Origin: Lachnospiraceae bacterium
GTDB taxonomy: Bacteria > Bacillota > Clostridia > Lachnospirales > Lachnospiraceae
Length of the DNA stretch: 51,935 nt
Direction: 5' to 3'
NCBI GenBank assembly: GCA_017473115.1
Contig: JAFUNC010000005.1
Coordinates: 1-51,935 of the forward strand
Part shown: positions 43,574-51,906 of the stretch, piece by piece
Numbering within the stretch: the first letter of the stretch is position 1
How the letters are laid out: every line of letters begins with the position of its first letter
Translations under genes and position numbers: made by a program
The notes under the pieces: model-generated
The model's database searches: none
What the model was told of the DNA's origin: nothing
Seen by the model: the letters and a program-made list of their open reading frames with translations, nothing else

Positions 43574-44758
43574 ATGAGCAGTCAGAAAGCCGAAATGAAA
43601 AGACAGCGAAGAGCCAAAGCGCTTCGGAAAGAAAAAGCCAAAAAGAGTGTCCGTAACATAGTAATCGGTGTTGTGGTTTTGGCACTGGTGGCGCTTATCG
43701 GATATATTGTTTATTATAAAACTGTTTTGGTAACACAACCTATCGGAAGTTACAGTGAAGGGCTTGCAGAAGACGGAACCATCGCGGGTGTGGTGGCGAA
43801 GGATTATGTCAGCCTCGGACAGTATGATAATATTCAGGTGGATTACAGTGAAATTGCACCTGAACCTGATGTGATTGACGGAAGAATCGACAGTGTGCTG
43901 GAAGCCAATATGGAGTACTCCACGGAAGAAGGCATTGCGATAGAATTATATGACAGAATCAATCTTGATTATGTGGGTAAAATTGACGGAGTGGCTTTTG
44001 AAGGCGGCTCTACGGCAGAAGGCGGAACGGTAATTGTTGTGGGGGAAGCCGGTTATATCGACGACTTTGAAGAACAGTTGATCGGTCATAAAACAGGTTC
44101 AAGTTTTGATATTGAAGTGACCTTCCCGGAAGACTATGGTAATACGGAAGTTGCAGGAAAAGATGCTGTTTTCAGTATTACCATTAACGGTATTTATACA
44201 AAGCCGGTATTTGATGATGCTTTTGTAAAAGAGCACTTATCGGAATATGCCCTTACTGCGGATGCATATCGTAAATATTTGGAAGATGAAGCAAGTAATG
44301 TGGCATTGGAGAGTTATGTGCAGACCTATCTTTCTGAACATTGTATGGCACTTTCATATCCGGAAGAATATGTAGAAATTGTTATGGGTAAAACCAAATA
44401 TACGGACCAGCAGGAATTCGAGTATATGAATGAGTACTATAGCGCATATTTCGGCAGTGGCATGTATAAATCCCTTGCAGATTACAAAGGCGCTGAAAAT
44501 GAGTTGGAATATGAGGCGGCTCTTCGTTTAAGAGCAGAAGACAGCGTGGAAGCCCATATGATTATTCAGGCCATTTATGAAGAAAAAGGACTTGTTGTTA
44601 CATCGGAACACTTGGATGCCGTTATGGAAGATTTGGGCAGTACTTCCGAATTTATGGTACAAATGGAAGAAATGTACGGTAAAGGTTATATTTATCAACT
44701 TGCAATTAACAAAGCCGTAATTGAGTACCTTATGGAGAATGCAGTTATAAACAAATAA
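43574..44758 (+). CDS. Membrane-anchored trigger-factor-like peptidyl-prolyl isomerase
   Basis: The 394-residue protein has a very basic N-terminus (KRQRRAKALRKEKAKK), a membrane helix (about 29-48), an FKBP domain (about 120-215: DRINLDYVGKIDGVAFEGGS, FEEQLIGHKTGSSFDIEVTFPEDY) and a C-terminal helical region like the trigger-factor chaperone arm. The ribosome-binding N-domain of real trigger factor is replaced by the anchor, and the FKBP part lies outside. It may help fold exported proteins. It has a C-terminal insertion of Tyr/Glu-rich helices. Start at 43574 with GGAGG six bases upstream. Confidence 0.82.
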   Translation: MSSQKAEMKRQRRAKALRKEKAKKSVRNIVIGVVVLALVALIGYIVYYKTVLVTQPIGSYSEGLAEDGTIAGVVAKDYVSLGQYDNIQVDYSEIAPEPDVIDGRIDSVLEANMEYSTEEGIAIELYDRINLDYVGKIDGVAFEGGSTAEGGTVIVVGEAGYIDDFEEQLIGHKTGSSFDIEVTFPEDYGNTEVAGKDAVFSITINGIYTKPVFDDAFVKEHLSEYALTADAYRKYLEDEASNVALESYVQTYLSEHCMALSYPEEYVEIVMGKTKYTDQQEFEYMNEYYSAYFGSGMYKSLADYKGAENELEYEAALRLRAEDSVEAHMIIQAIYEEKGLVVTSEHLDAVMEDLGSTSEFMVQMEEMYGKGYIYQLAINKAVIEYLMENAVINK

Positions 44759-44770
44759 AGATGAAGTCCT

Positions 44771-44797
44771 GAGCATGACATAAAACTGCTCTTTTTT
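44771..44797 (+). terminator. Weak terminator before the MBOAT gene
   Basis: GAGCA (44771-44775) pairs with TGCTC (44787-44791), then six T. The stem is only 5 bp. Confidence 0.55.
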
Positions 44798-44811
44798 ACA
44801 AAAGGAAAAAT

Positions 44812-46275
44812 ATGCTTTTTAATTCACTGATTTTTATTACTATATTCTTACCAATCGCTTTGCTTGGATGGTTCGGTTTGCAGAAATTATTGAACCCGCT
44901 GCCGGCAAAGCTCTTTTTGGTTGGAATGTCTCTTTGGTTTTACGGTTATTATAACCCTTGGTATTTGATTATTCTTGTGGGAAGTACCATTGTGAATTAC
45001 GGTGTCAGTAAATTGTTTACGGTTACCAAAACCAAGGGTGGCAGAAAAGCGGTATTGATTACGGGTATTCTTTTGAATGTTGGAGTCCTGTTTTATTTCA
45101 AGTATTTTAATTTCTTTATTGACAACTGTAACTTTATTTTACATACGGATATCAGCATAGAAAAAATTGCCCTGCCTTTGGGAATCAGTTTCTTTACGTT
45201 TCAACAATTATCTTTTGTAATCGACAGATATCGACAAGATGCGCCGGATTATGGCTTTTGGGATTATGCGTGCTTTGTCACTTATTTTCCGCAGTTGATT
45301 GCAGGTCCCATTGTTTTGCATAATGAGTTTGTTCCGCAATTGCAAGCACGTAAAAATCGTAAACCGGACTGGGAATCGTTTTTTGACGGCACAGGATTGT
45401 TTATTTTGGGCCTCGGTAAAAAGGTATTGCTTGCAGATGTTCTTGCCATTGTAGTAAATGCGGAGTATAACAACATCGCTTATTTGGATTTGCCTGCGGC
45501 GTGGATCACCATTATTTTCTATATGCTGGAATTGTATTTTGATTTCAGCGGTTATTGTGATATGGCAAGAGGTATCGGTAAAATGTTCGGATTTGCGTTG
45601 CCGGAGAATTTTGATTCTCCGCTGATGGCAACATCCGTAAAGGATTTCTGGCGCAGATGGCATAAGACGTTATCCCGCTTCCTGACAACATATATTTATA
45701 TTCCTCTTGGCGGAAATCGGAAGGGAACAGCCGTAAAATGCCGGAACCTTATGATTGTTTTTCTGGTCAGCGGTTTTTGGCACGGAGCGAACTGGACTTA
45801 CGTGGTTTGGGGACTTTTACACGGTATCGCCATGGTGTGGGAGGCTGTATTCCCGAAACTTCGTTTTAAGAAAGATTGGATGAACCGGATTGTAGCGGGA
45901 GTTTATATTACGTTTACGTTTTCCATCTTCCGTAGTGAGTCGTTGTCTCAGGCGTGGTTATTGATTACTAAGTTATTTGCGGGAGGTTTTCATTCTTTTA
46001 CGGTTGGATTGAGCAATACGTTGCAATTACCGGAAACTTATGCAATTCGTAAAATGCTTGCATTAAAACTTCCACAGTTACAGAATCCGTTTTATATGAC
46101 ATGTCTCTTTTTATTACTGGGTATTTCTTTGTATTTGGTCCGCGGTCTCAAAGCAGAAGAGTGGTTGGAAAAGAACGGATGTAAAAAAAGAGGAATTGTT
46201 ATTTTGGCACTTTTGTTTGTGTGGGCATTTATATCCCTCTCTCAGGTGAGTACGTTTTTGTATTTTGATTTTTAA
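44812..46275 (+). CDS. MBOAT O-acyltransferase (AlgI/DltB-like)
   Basis: The 487-residue polytopic enzyme moves acyl groups across the membrane onto an envelope polymer. Seen: start LIFITIFLPIALLGW, ALPLGISFFTFQQLSFVIDRYR, LELYFDFSGYCDMARGIG, RRWHKTLSRFLTTYIYIPLGG, and SGFWHGANWTYVVWG with the essential His324. It belongs to the AlgI branch used for O-acetylation of polysaccharides rather than DltB (no dlt genes here). AAAGGA precedes the ATG. The next gene is the usual SGNH partner. Confidence 0.93.
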   Translation: MLFNSLIFITIFLPIALLGWFGLQKLLNPLPAKLFLVGMSLWFYGYYNPWYLIILVGSTIVNYGVSKLFTVTKTKGGRKAVLITGILLNVGVLFYFKYFNFFIDNCNFILHTDISIEKIALPLGISFFTFQQLSFVIDRYRQDAPDYGFWDYACFVTYFPQLIAGPIVLHNEFVPQLQARKNRKPDWESFFDGTGLFILGLGKKVLLADVLAIVVNAEYNNIAYLDLPAAWITIIFYMLELYFDFSGYCDMARGIGKMFGFALPENFDSPLMATSVKDFWRRWHKTLSRFLTTYIYIPLGGNRKGTAVKCRNLMIVFLVSGFWHGANWTYVVWGLLHGIAMVWEAVFPKLRFKKDWMNRIVAGVYITFTFSIFRSESLSQAWLLITKLFAGGFHSFTVGLSNTLQLPETYAIRKMLALKLPQLQNPFYMTCLFLLLGISLYLVRGLKAEEWLEKNGCKKRGIVILALLFVWAFISLSQVSTFLYFDF

Positions 46276-46292
46276 AAGGAGCAAACGGCAGA

Positions 46293-47345
46293 ATGAAGAA
46301 AAAAGCCTTAAAACGCTTAACAATTTGCATATTGGTTTGTTTACTTGTCGTAGGTGGCATTGTCTGCTTTTTTGACCCTTTTTATGTGTATCACGGACCG
46401 CTTGGAGGGGCAGAGCCGGTGTTATACAACCGTGATTACCAGATGCCGGGCACTGTGCGAAATTTTGAGTATGATACGGTGATTCTGGGTTCTTCCGTGG
46501 CAGAAAACTATGACAGTGACTATGTGAATGCACAGTATGATGCCCGAACCATTAAAATCATACGTGCCTCCGGTTCGGTAGCGGATTTGCTGTACTATAT
46601 GGATATTGCCCATGAAGAGAATGAAATTGAAAGAGTGTTTTGGAGCCTGGATATTTTTGCCATGACCAGTTCTACGAAAACTACCTTTGATAAAACCGAA
46701 GAATTGGAATATCCTCATACCGCAAGTCCGTTGGATGACGTCACATATTTGTACAACAAAGACATTTTGATGGAGGAAATTCCATTATCGCTGGCATATG
46801 GAATGATGGATATCAATACCGGAGGAGATGCCTATAATTGGGCTGCAGAGAAAGATTTCAGTGTGGCAGGGGCTATGAGGGCTTACAGTAAGCCGGCGGA
46901 AATTGTAGAGGAGGCAAATTATTCCAAAGAAGTGGAATTGTTACATCAGAATCTGGAAGCCGTTGTTGACGAAATCGAATCTCATCCGGAGACGGAGTAT
47001 ATTATCATTTTTCCGCCCTATTCATTGATGTGGTGGGACAGCGGCTATGTAAACGGTATTGGTGAATTGTATTTTACGGTGCTGGAAGAAACATTACCGG
47101 CTTTGTGTGAATTGGAGAATGCGAAAGTTTACTATTTTCAGGATGATAGGGATATTGTATGTGATTTAAATAATTATATGGATATGATGCACTATTCACC
47201 GGAGATTAACCAATTTATGCTGGAGTGCATCGTAGCGGATGAGAGAAGGGTTACTTCCGACAATGTGGACGAGGTTTTGAATGGTATGCGGGAAACCTAT
47301 CGTTACATTACGGAGGAAGGAATTTATCAGTATTATCCGCAATAA
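46293..47345 (+). CDS. SGNH-hydrolase-type partner of the MBOAT enzyme (AlgJ/DltD-like)
   Basis: The 350-residue protein has one N-terminal membrane helix (about 9-26) and an extracytoplasmic SGNH-like domain. The nucleophile region is VILGSSVAENY (GSS) and the C-terminal Asp-X-X-His appears as NYMDMMHYSPE. Such proteins act with MBOAT enzymes to deliver or transfer acyl groups on polysaccharides. The starts are 18 bases apart with AAAGGAG between, so the two are one unit. Confidence 0.8.
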   Translation: MKKKALKRLTICILVCLLVVGGIVCFFDPFYVYHGPLGGAEPVLYNRDYQMPGTVRNFEYDTVILGSSVAENYDSDYVNAQYDARTIKIIRASGSVADLLYYMDIAHEENEIERVFWSLDIFAMTSSTKTTFDKTEELEYPHTASPLDDVTYLYNKDILMEEIPLSLAYGMMDINTGGDAYNWAAEKDFSVAGAMRAYSKPAEIVEEANYSKEVELLHQNLEAVVDEIESHPETEYIIIFPPYSLMWWDSGYVNGIGELYFTVLEETLPALCELENAKVYYFQDDRDIVCDLNNYMDMMHYSPEINQFMLECIVADERRVTSDNVDEVLNGMRETYRYITEEGIYQYYPQ

Positions 47346-47398
47346 ATAATAGAATAAATAATGCTTTCCGAACGGATAAATCTGCTGAAGATATGGTA

Positions 47399-47428
47399 GG
47401 CATACTTCCGTATGTTTTTTCATAGAAT
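47399..47428 (+). promoter_or_regulatory. Candidate sigma-E-type promoter of spoIIID
   Basis: GCATACT (47400-47406), 14 bases, CATAGAAT (47421-47428). The -10 fits CATAnnnT. Expected start near 47435, which leaves about 20 bases to the TTG. In Bacillus spoIIID is transcribed by sigma-E, so this is the expected class. Confidence 0.55.
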
Positions 47429-47444
47429 GTAAAAAAACATACGG
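47408..47444. repeat. 13-bp perfect inverted repeat over the spoIIID promoter
   Basis: CCGTATGTTTTTT (47408-47420) and AAAAAACATACGG (47432-47444) with an 11-base loop that carries the -10 of the promoter. It could be an operator, a hairpin in the leader, or the terminator of the preceding SGNH gene; no T-run follows the right arm. Confidence 0.7.
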
Positions 47445-47454
47445 CAGGAAAACG

Positions 47455-47709
47455 TTGAAAGATTATATTGAAGAGCGCGCCATTGAAGTCGCAAATTATA
47501 TTATTGAGCAAAATGCAACTGTAAGACAAACTGCAAAAAAGTTCGGAATATCCAAGTCTACCGTACATAAGGATGTGACAGAGCGACTGGAAGAGATTGA
47601 TCCGACACTGGCTAAAAGGACACGGATGGTATTGGATGTTAATAAGTCGGAGCGGCATATTCGCGGCGGTATGGCAACGAAAGAAAAATACTTGCATCAG
47701 CATACATAA
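47455..47709 (+). CDS. spoIIID: Sporulation transcriptional regulator SpoIIID
   Basis: The 84-residue DNA-binding protein controls late mother-cell genes. Sequence features of SpoIIID are clear: DYIEERAIEVANYIIEQNATVRQTAKKFGISKSTVHKDVTERL (HTH at about residues 24-44), followed by a basic tail (NKSERHIRGGMATKEKY). Family length. TTG start at 47455. It shows the organism has the sporulation programme or did so recently. Confidence 0.95.
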   Translation: MKDYIEERAIEVANYIIEQNATVRQTAKKFGISKSTVHKDVTERLEEIDPTLAKRTRMVLDVNKSERHIRGGMATKEKYLHQHT

Positions 47710-47721
47710 AAAGAATCACCT

Positions 47722-47756
47722 AAAAGGCGGAGTTTCCTTGACGAACTGCGCCTTTT
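47722..47756 (+). terminator. Terminator after spoIIID
   Basis: AAAAGGCG (47722-47729) pairs with CGCCTTTT (47749-47756), with inner AGTT/AACT. The T-run is part of the stem. Confidence 0.7.
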
Positions 47757-47802
47757 GGAATAAAATAGAAGTAATTATACTCATTGGGGGAGGTAATTAT
47801 TT

Positions 47803-49725
47803 ATGGGTGATTTAAATATTGGATTAGTCTACACAAATGAGGATTGTGTAGGCTGCAACAGATGTATTTCGGTCTGTCCTGTTTTGCAGGCAAACCATGC
47901 GGTAGTGGAAGGTGTTCACAATGTAGTACAGGTGGATGGTGACGCGTGTGTACGTTGTGGTGCCTGTATTGATGTCTGCCAGCATAAGGCGAGAGCATTC
48001 CAGGATGATACGGACAGATTTTTTGAAGATTTGGCAAAGGGACACAGAATCAGTTTGCTGCTGGCACCGGCTTTTATTGCGAATTATCCGGACAAGTACA
48101 GACAAATTCTCGGTTATTTAAAGAGCCTTGGGGCCAATCATATTATCAGCATCAGTTTTGGTGCGGATATTACCACATGGGCATATTTGAACTGGATTAC
48201 CAAGCATAATCTGGTGGGCGGTATTTCACAGCCTTGTCCTGCAGTTGTGGATTATATTGAACATTATGTGCCTGAATTGGTATCCAAACTGGTGCCGATT
48301 CACAGCCCTATGATGTGTGGTGCAATTTATGCAAAGAAGTATATGAATGTAACGGACAAACTTGCATTCATCAGTCCCTGTATTGCGAAGAAGTCTGAAA
48401 TTACAAGACCGCAGAATGCAGGCTATATTGAATATAACGTAACCTTTGAACATCTGGTTAAGAAGTTGGAGGGTATGGATTTAAGCAAGTACGACGGCTT
48501 TGATGAAATCCAGTACGGTTTGGGAAGTGTATATCCTCAGCCGGGCGGACTTCGTGAAAACGTGGAACATTTCTTGGGAAGAGATGTATTTATTCGTCAG
48601 ATTGAAGGCGAAAAACATGTATATCACTTTTTACAGGCATATGCAGACAGAGTAAAGGGCGGTAAGGAACTTCCTTTTATGGTGGATGCATTGAATTGCG
48701 GCGGCGGATGTATTTACGGTACTGCAACAAATCCTGAAAATGAAATGAATGATGATATTTTACTTGAGATTCATAACCAGAGAGTAAAATCCAATCAGCA
48801 GAATAAAAAGACAGCATGGAGCAAAGAAATTAATTATGCTGCACGCTTGAAGAATTTAAATGAACAGTTTAAGAAACTTGATTTAAATGATTTTGTCTGT
48901 ACATACGAAGTGAAGGACAATCGCTTGGAAGAAGTGTCCGAGGAAGTTCTTGACAACGTATTTATGAAGATGAAGAAATATGAGCCTGAGCAGAGAAAAA
49001 TCAACTGTGGTGCCTGCGGATATCAGGATTGTAAAACAATGGCAACTGCGATTGCCAACGGCATTAATGTAGTGGATAATTGTATTCACTATGTGAAGGA
49101 CGAATTGGGCGAGACCATGAGATTTGTAGAGCAGAAGGCACAGGAGGCAGAGGCGCAGCGTCAGCAGAAAGAAGCGATTTATCAGGAAGTGGCAGCAGAA
49201 CTGGCTCGTATTACCGAGGCGATGAATGAGTTGTCAGAGGGTAATTCCGCAACTGCAGGTGATGCAACCAATATGGCACAGATGATGTCTTCCGTGGCTG
49301 AATTCGGTGACACTATGAAAGCGTCTACTGAACATGTAATGCATTCTGTTAAGGGTTATGATGAGATTAACGAAGAAATTATTAAGATTTCAAGTAAGAC
49401 CAATATGCTTGCGTTGAATGCAGGTATTGAGGCGGCAAGAGCCGGTGAAGCAGGTAAAGGTTTTGCGGTTATCGCAGAGCGCGTAAGAGAACTTGCAGAA
49501 CTGACAAAGTCTACCGTAGAAGATGGTCAGAAACAGAGTAAGGACGTAGTTCCTGCTATGGAAAATCTCGCATCTGAGACAGATGTGTTCCTGGAGAATA
49601 TCAGCCAGGTAAATGAGGCGATTGTAACACTTGCAGCGAACAGTGAAGAAATTGCGGCAAAGACTGCAGAGATTGAGGCTCTGATTGCAAGAATTACAGA
49701 GCAGATGCAGCAGATGGTGGAGTAG
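47803..49725 (+). CDS. [FeFe]-hydrogenase-like sensor fused to a methyl-accepting chemoreceptor signalling domain
   Basis: A 640-residue soluble protein with no membrane helix. In order: two 4Fe-4S motifs ([25 protein letters not shown]); a [FeFe]-hydrogenase H-cluster domain (about 75-380) whose four cluster cysteines are all kept: Cys145 (QPCPAV), Cys193 (SPCIAKK), Cys299 and Cys303 (NCGGGC); a further Fe-S domain (Cys402, 405, 410, 427); a coiled coil; and the receptor signalling tip (about 527-570, [21 protein letters not shown]). In classical hydrogenases the first motif reads TSCCPxW; here the proton-relay Cys is Pro144, as in non-turnover sensory (HydS-like, group C) types. It is therefore inferred to sense H2 or redox state and feed the chemotaxis pathway. 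GGGGGAGG precedes the ATG. Confidence 0.88.
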   Translation: MGDLNIGLVYTNEDCVGCNRCISVCPVLQANHAVVEGVHNVVQVDGDACVRCGACIDVCQHKARAFQDDTDRFFEDLAKGHRISLLLAPAFIANYPDKYRQILGYLKSLGANHIISISFGADITTWAYLNWITKHNLVGGISQPCPAVVDYIEHYVPELVSKLVPIHSPMMCGAIYAKKYMNVTDKLAFISPCIAKKSEITRPQNAGYIEYNVTFEHLVKKLEGMDLSKYDGFDEIQYGLGSVYPQPGGLRENVEHFLGRDVFIRQIEGEKHVYHFLQAYADRVKGGKELPFMVDALNCGGGCIYGTATNPENEMNDDILLEIHNQRVKSNQQNKKTAWSKEINYAARLKNLNEQFKKLDLNDFVCTYEVKDNRLEEVSEEVLDNVFMKMKKYEPEQRKINCGACGYQDCKTMATAIANGINVVDNCIHYVKDELGETMRFVEQKAQEAEAQRQQKEAIYQEVAAELARITEAMNELSEGNSATAGDATNMAQMMSSVAEFGDTMKASTEHVMHSVKGYDEINEEIIKISSKTNMLALNAGIEAARAGEAGKGFAVIAERVRELAELTKSTVEDGQKQSKDVVPAMENLASETDVFLENISQVNEAIVTLAANSEEIAAKTAEIEALIARITEQMQQMVE

Positions 49726-49805
49726 AAACCGGAAAGAGTGTCTGATCGCATATAATAAAAACGAAACGAAGAGTAAAAACGATTCGTGTGCAGAGGAGAC
49801 TAGGT

Positions 49806-50846
49806 ATGACATTGGAAGAAAAAAAGCAGCATGACAAAGAAATCAGTGATAAGTTCCTGTTGCGTGACGAGGATATTTCTGAGGAAGAATATGCCGGTTT
49901 AAGTATTCAGGATATGTGCGTGCTGGTGAATAATGCCAAGTGGCTCATTCAGTCCGGAGACCATATGGACAGTATGGATAAAATTGATGAAATGAAGGGA
50001 AAAGTCCGCAGTTTACACATTAAACTGATTGAAAAGATTCGTGACGCGGAGATTCTGTATACCGTAGTGGATAACAGTACCGGATATCCTTTTATTACAG
50101 AGATTAATAACTCTATTTGGATTTTCTCCGAGAAGGAATATGCAGATAACTGTGTGGAGCATTACAAGGAAGAACGCAGAAATTTTCATACTGTAGAAGT
50201 CGGCAAAGAAGGTCGTATCAGTTTCCTTGGAAGAGCATTTTATACCAATGGAGTCGGTGGTATCTTTGTAGATAACGGTCAAACAGGTTATTATATTGAG
50301 AATAGAGATTTGGTGTTGCCTCCCTCTTGGGAAGGATTTCCGCCCAATCGTATTCCCGTAACCAATCCTGAGTTTATGCGTGCGCATTTAAAACTTGCAC
50401 AGGAGTTGGGTTGGAAAGTAGAATATGCAGAACGTCGTCGTGTAATAGAGAAACTGGAGAATGCGTTAATCCGTGCATCCAGAGATGCAGTATTGCTTGT
50501 TCCGACCAAAGGAGCACCGGAATCAAAAAATGCAGCAGACATTCGCATCGGTGCGGATTCGAACGCCGCTATTCCTGTGTTGGTGGCACCGGACGGAACA
50601 AAGGGATTGCCTGTATTTACGGATTGGGATCAGTTCCGTTTGATGTATTCCGATAAAGAGTATCATGCATGGACAATGGAATTTGATGCACTGACAGAAC
50701 TTTTATACAATGAAGGCGGTTATGACAGTATTGTTGTCAACGTAAAGAGCCGTCCGTTGGATATTAACCGTAACACATTGAAGCGTATGGAAGGTCTTAA
50801 GAGAAAGATGGAAGAGCGTGCAATGTGGGAAGACGACGATGAATAA
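49806..50846 (+). CDS. SseB-like domain protein, unknown
   Basis: A 346-residue cytoplasmic protein. Residues about 100-180 (SGYPFITEINNSIWIFSEKEYAD and GRAFYTNGVGGIFVDNG) and about 235-340 (AVLLVPTKGAPES, VLVAPDGTKGLPVFTDWDQFRLMY, IVVNVKSRPLDIN) fit the SseB N-terminal domain type, possibly twice. Its role is unknown. It starts 80 bases after the hydrogenase-receptor gene, with GAGGAG upstream, and ends in a strong terminator, so it may be co-transcribed with it. Confidence 0.65.
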   Translation: MTLEEKKQHDKEISDKFLLRDEDISEEEYAGLSIQDMCVLVNNAKWLIQSGDHMDSMDKIDEMKGKVRSLHIKLIEKIRDAEILYTVVDNSTGYPFITEINNSIWIFSEKEYADNCVEHYKEERRNFHTVEVGKEGRISFLGRAFYTNGVGGIFVDNGQTGYYIENRDLVLPPSWEGFPPNRIPVTNPEFMRAHLKLAQELGWKVEYAERRRVIEKLENALIRASRDAVLLVPTKGAPESKNAADIRIGADSNAAIPVLVAPDGTKGLPVFTDWDQFRLMYSDKEYHAWTMEFDALTELLYNEGGYDSIVVNVKSRPLDINRNTLKRMEGLKRKMEERAMWEDDDE

Positions 50847-50864
50847 ATAATCAAATATAATGCG

Positions 50865-50893
50865 AAGGACGCCGGAAAAACGGCGTCCTTTTT
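50865..50893. terminator. Strong bidirectional terminator between convergent genes
   Basis: AAGGACGCCG (50865-50874) pairs with CGGCGTCCTT (50881-50890), followed by TTT. Confidence 0.93.
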
Positions 50894-50917
50894 ATGTGCT
50901 TATGCAATTTGTGAAGG

Positions 50918-51682
50918 TTAATTATCCATAGGATTGTTCTCCCCCATATCCGAATGTCCGAAATAACGTTTTCGGTATTCACGGGGACTCATACCATGTT
51001 GTTCGCGAAATACCTTAGCGAGGTAACTGTAAGAAGAAAAATTTAAAAATTCACTGATGTCAGAAAGGCTGTACTCTGAATATTTAAGCATATTTTCAGT
51101 GGCTTCCATTTTTTTAGACATAATATAGTCGGAAATAGTGACACCGGTTTCTTTGTGAAAAAGAGTAGAGAGATAAGAACGGTTTAAACCGGTAATCTCT
51201 GCAAGGATTTCACCGCTTAATTCTTCGTGTAAATGATAATAGACATAATCCATGCACTGAATCACCGGCTTGGAAAGAACAGTTTTGCGCCGGTGAGTTG
51301 CCACCTGTTTGACGTAGTAGGTAAGCATTTCTTTGTGCAAATCGTTTACTTCTGTTAAGGATTCACATTTATCAGCCCTTTGGATAAAAAGATCGCTGGC
51401 AATATAGGCGGTTTCAGCGTCCAGTCCGCCTTCGATTGCATATCGGGTTGCCAGAGTAGTAGAAGCAATAAAAAGGTACTGCTTGTTGCGTAACGGATTG
51501 TCTGATAAGTGTCCTACTGTGTCCGAAAGGAAGATGCGCACGCCTTCCGTAACGGCCTTCATATCCCCTTGTTTGATATACTCGTAGGATAAAACTTCTT
51601 CTTTATAACTATGATGTTTGATGCTGTTTTCCCGTTGAATAAACTGTAGGTGAGTGATTTTTTGCGCAAGTGAATCGGGCAT
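50918..51682 (-). CDS. AraC-family transcriptional regulator
   Basis: The 254-residue protein has a C-terminal double HTH (about 155-252): the first helix pair ILAEITGLNRSYLSTLFHKETG, the second SLSDISEFLNFSSYSYLAKVFREQHGMSPREYRK, the AraC signature. The N-terminal 150 residues are helical and do not resemble the arabinose cupin; a ligand cannot be named. Start at 51682 with AAAGGA upstream; the longer frame from 51727 is not needed. The target may be the gene beyond the window, behind the divergent promoter at 51898. Confidence 0.92.
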   Translation of the reverse strand: MPDSLAQKITHLQFIQRENSIKHHSYKEEVLSYEYIKQGDMKAVTEGVRIFLSDTVGHLSDNPLRNKQYLFIASTTLATRYAIEGGLDAETAYIASDLFIQRADKCESLTEVNDLHKEMLTYYVKQVATHRRKTVLSKPVIQCMDYVYYHLHEELSGEILAEITGLNRSYLSTLFHKETGVTISDYIMSKKMEATENMLKYSEYSLSDISEFLNFSSYSYLAKVFREQHGMSPREYRKRYFGHSDMGENNPMDN

Positions 51683-51793
51683 GGTTTTGGTCCTTTCTTG
51701 TTTTAAAAGATGCGAAACAATATACAAAAAACGTTTCTACAGATAAAAATGACAATAAAATATCGCATTTTACTATCTAAAATACACATTATC

Positions 51794-51837
51794 AGGTCAA
51801 ATGAAAAACTAAATTCCGGTTCAAACTGATTTGACCT
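51794..51837. promoter_or_regulatory. Inverted repeat upstream of the AraC gene
   Basis: AGGTCAAAT (51794-51802) and ATTTGACCT (51829-51837), 26 bases apart, lie between the AraC gene and a divergent promoter. Their place suits a regulator site, but the pair could also form a hairpin. Apart from this and the promoter at 51898, nothing is seen from 51683 to 51935. Confidence 0.5.
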
Positions 51838-51897
51838 TGTATTTTTGATTTTTAGCAACTTTTTTGAAGATATCCTATACAAAAGTACCCTAAAAGG

Positions 51898-51906
51898 TGC
51901 TATAAT
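51898..51906 (+). promoter_or_regulatory. Extended -10 promoter for a gene beyond the window
   Basis: TG-C-TATAAT (51898-51906) is a perfect extended -10 box. The start point near 51913 would be within 25 bases of the window end, so its gene lies to the right. Confidence 0.6.

Noticed and set aside
47803-49725. Catalytic H2-producing hydrogenase
   Set aside because: The proton-relay Cys of the first H-cluster motif is replaced by Pro and the protein ends in a receptor signalling domain, so a sensory role is more likely.
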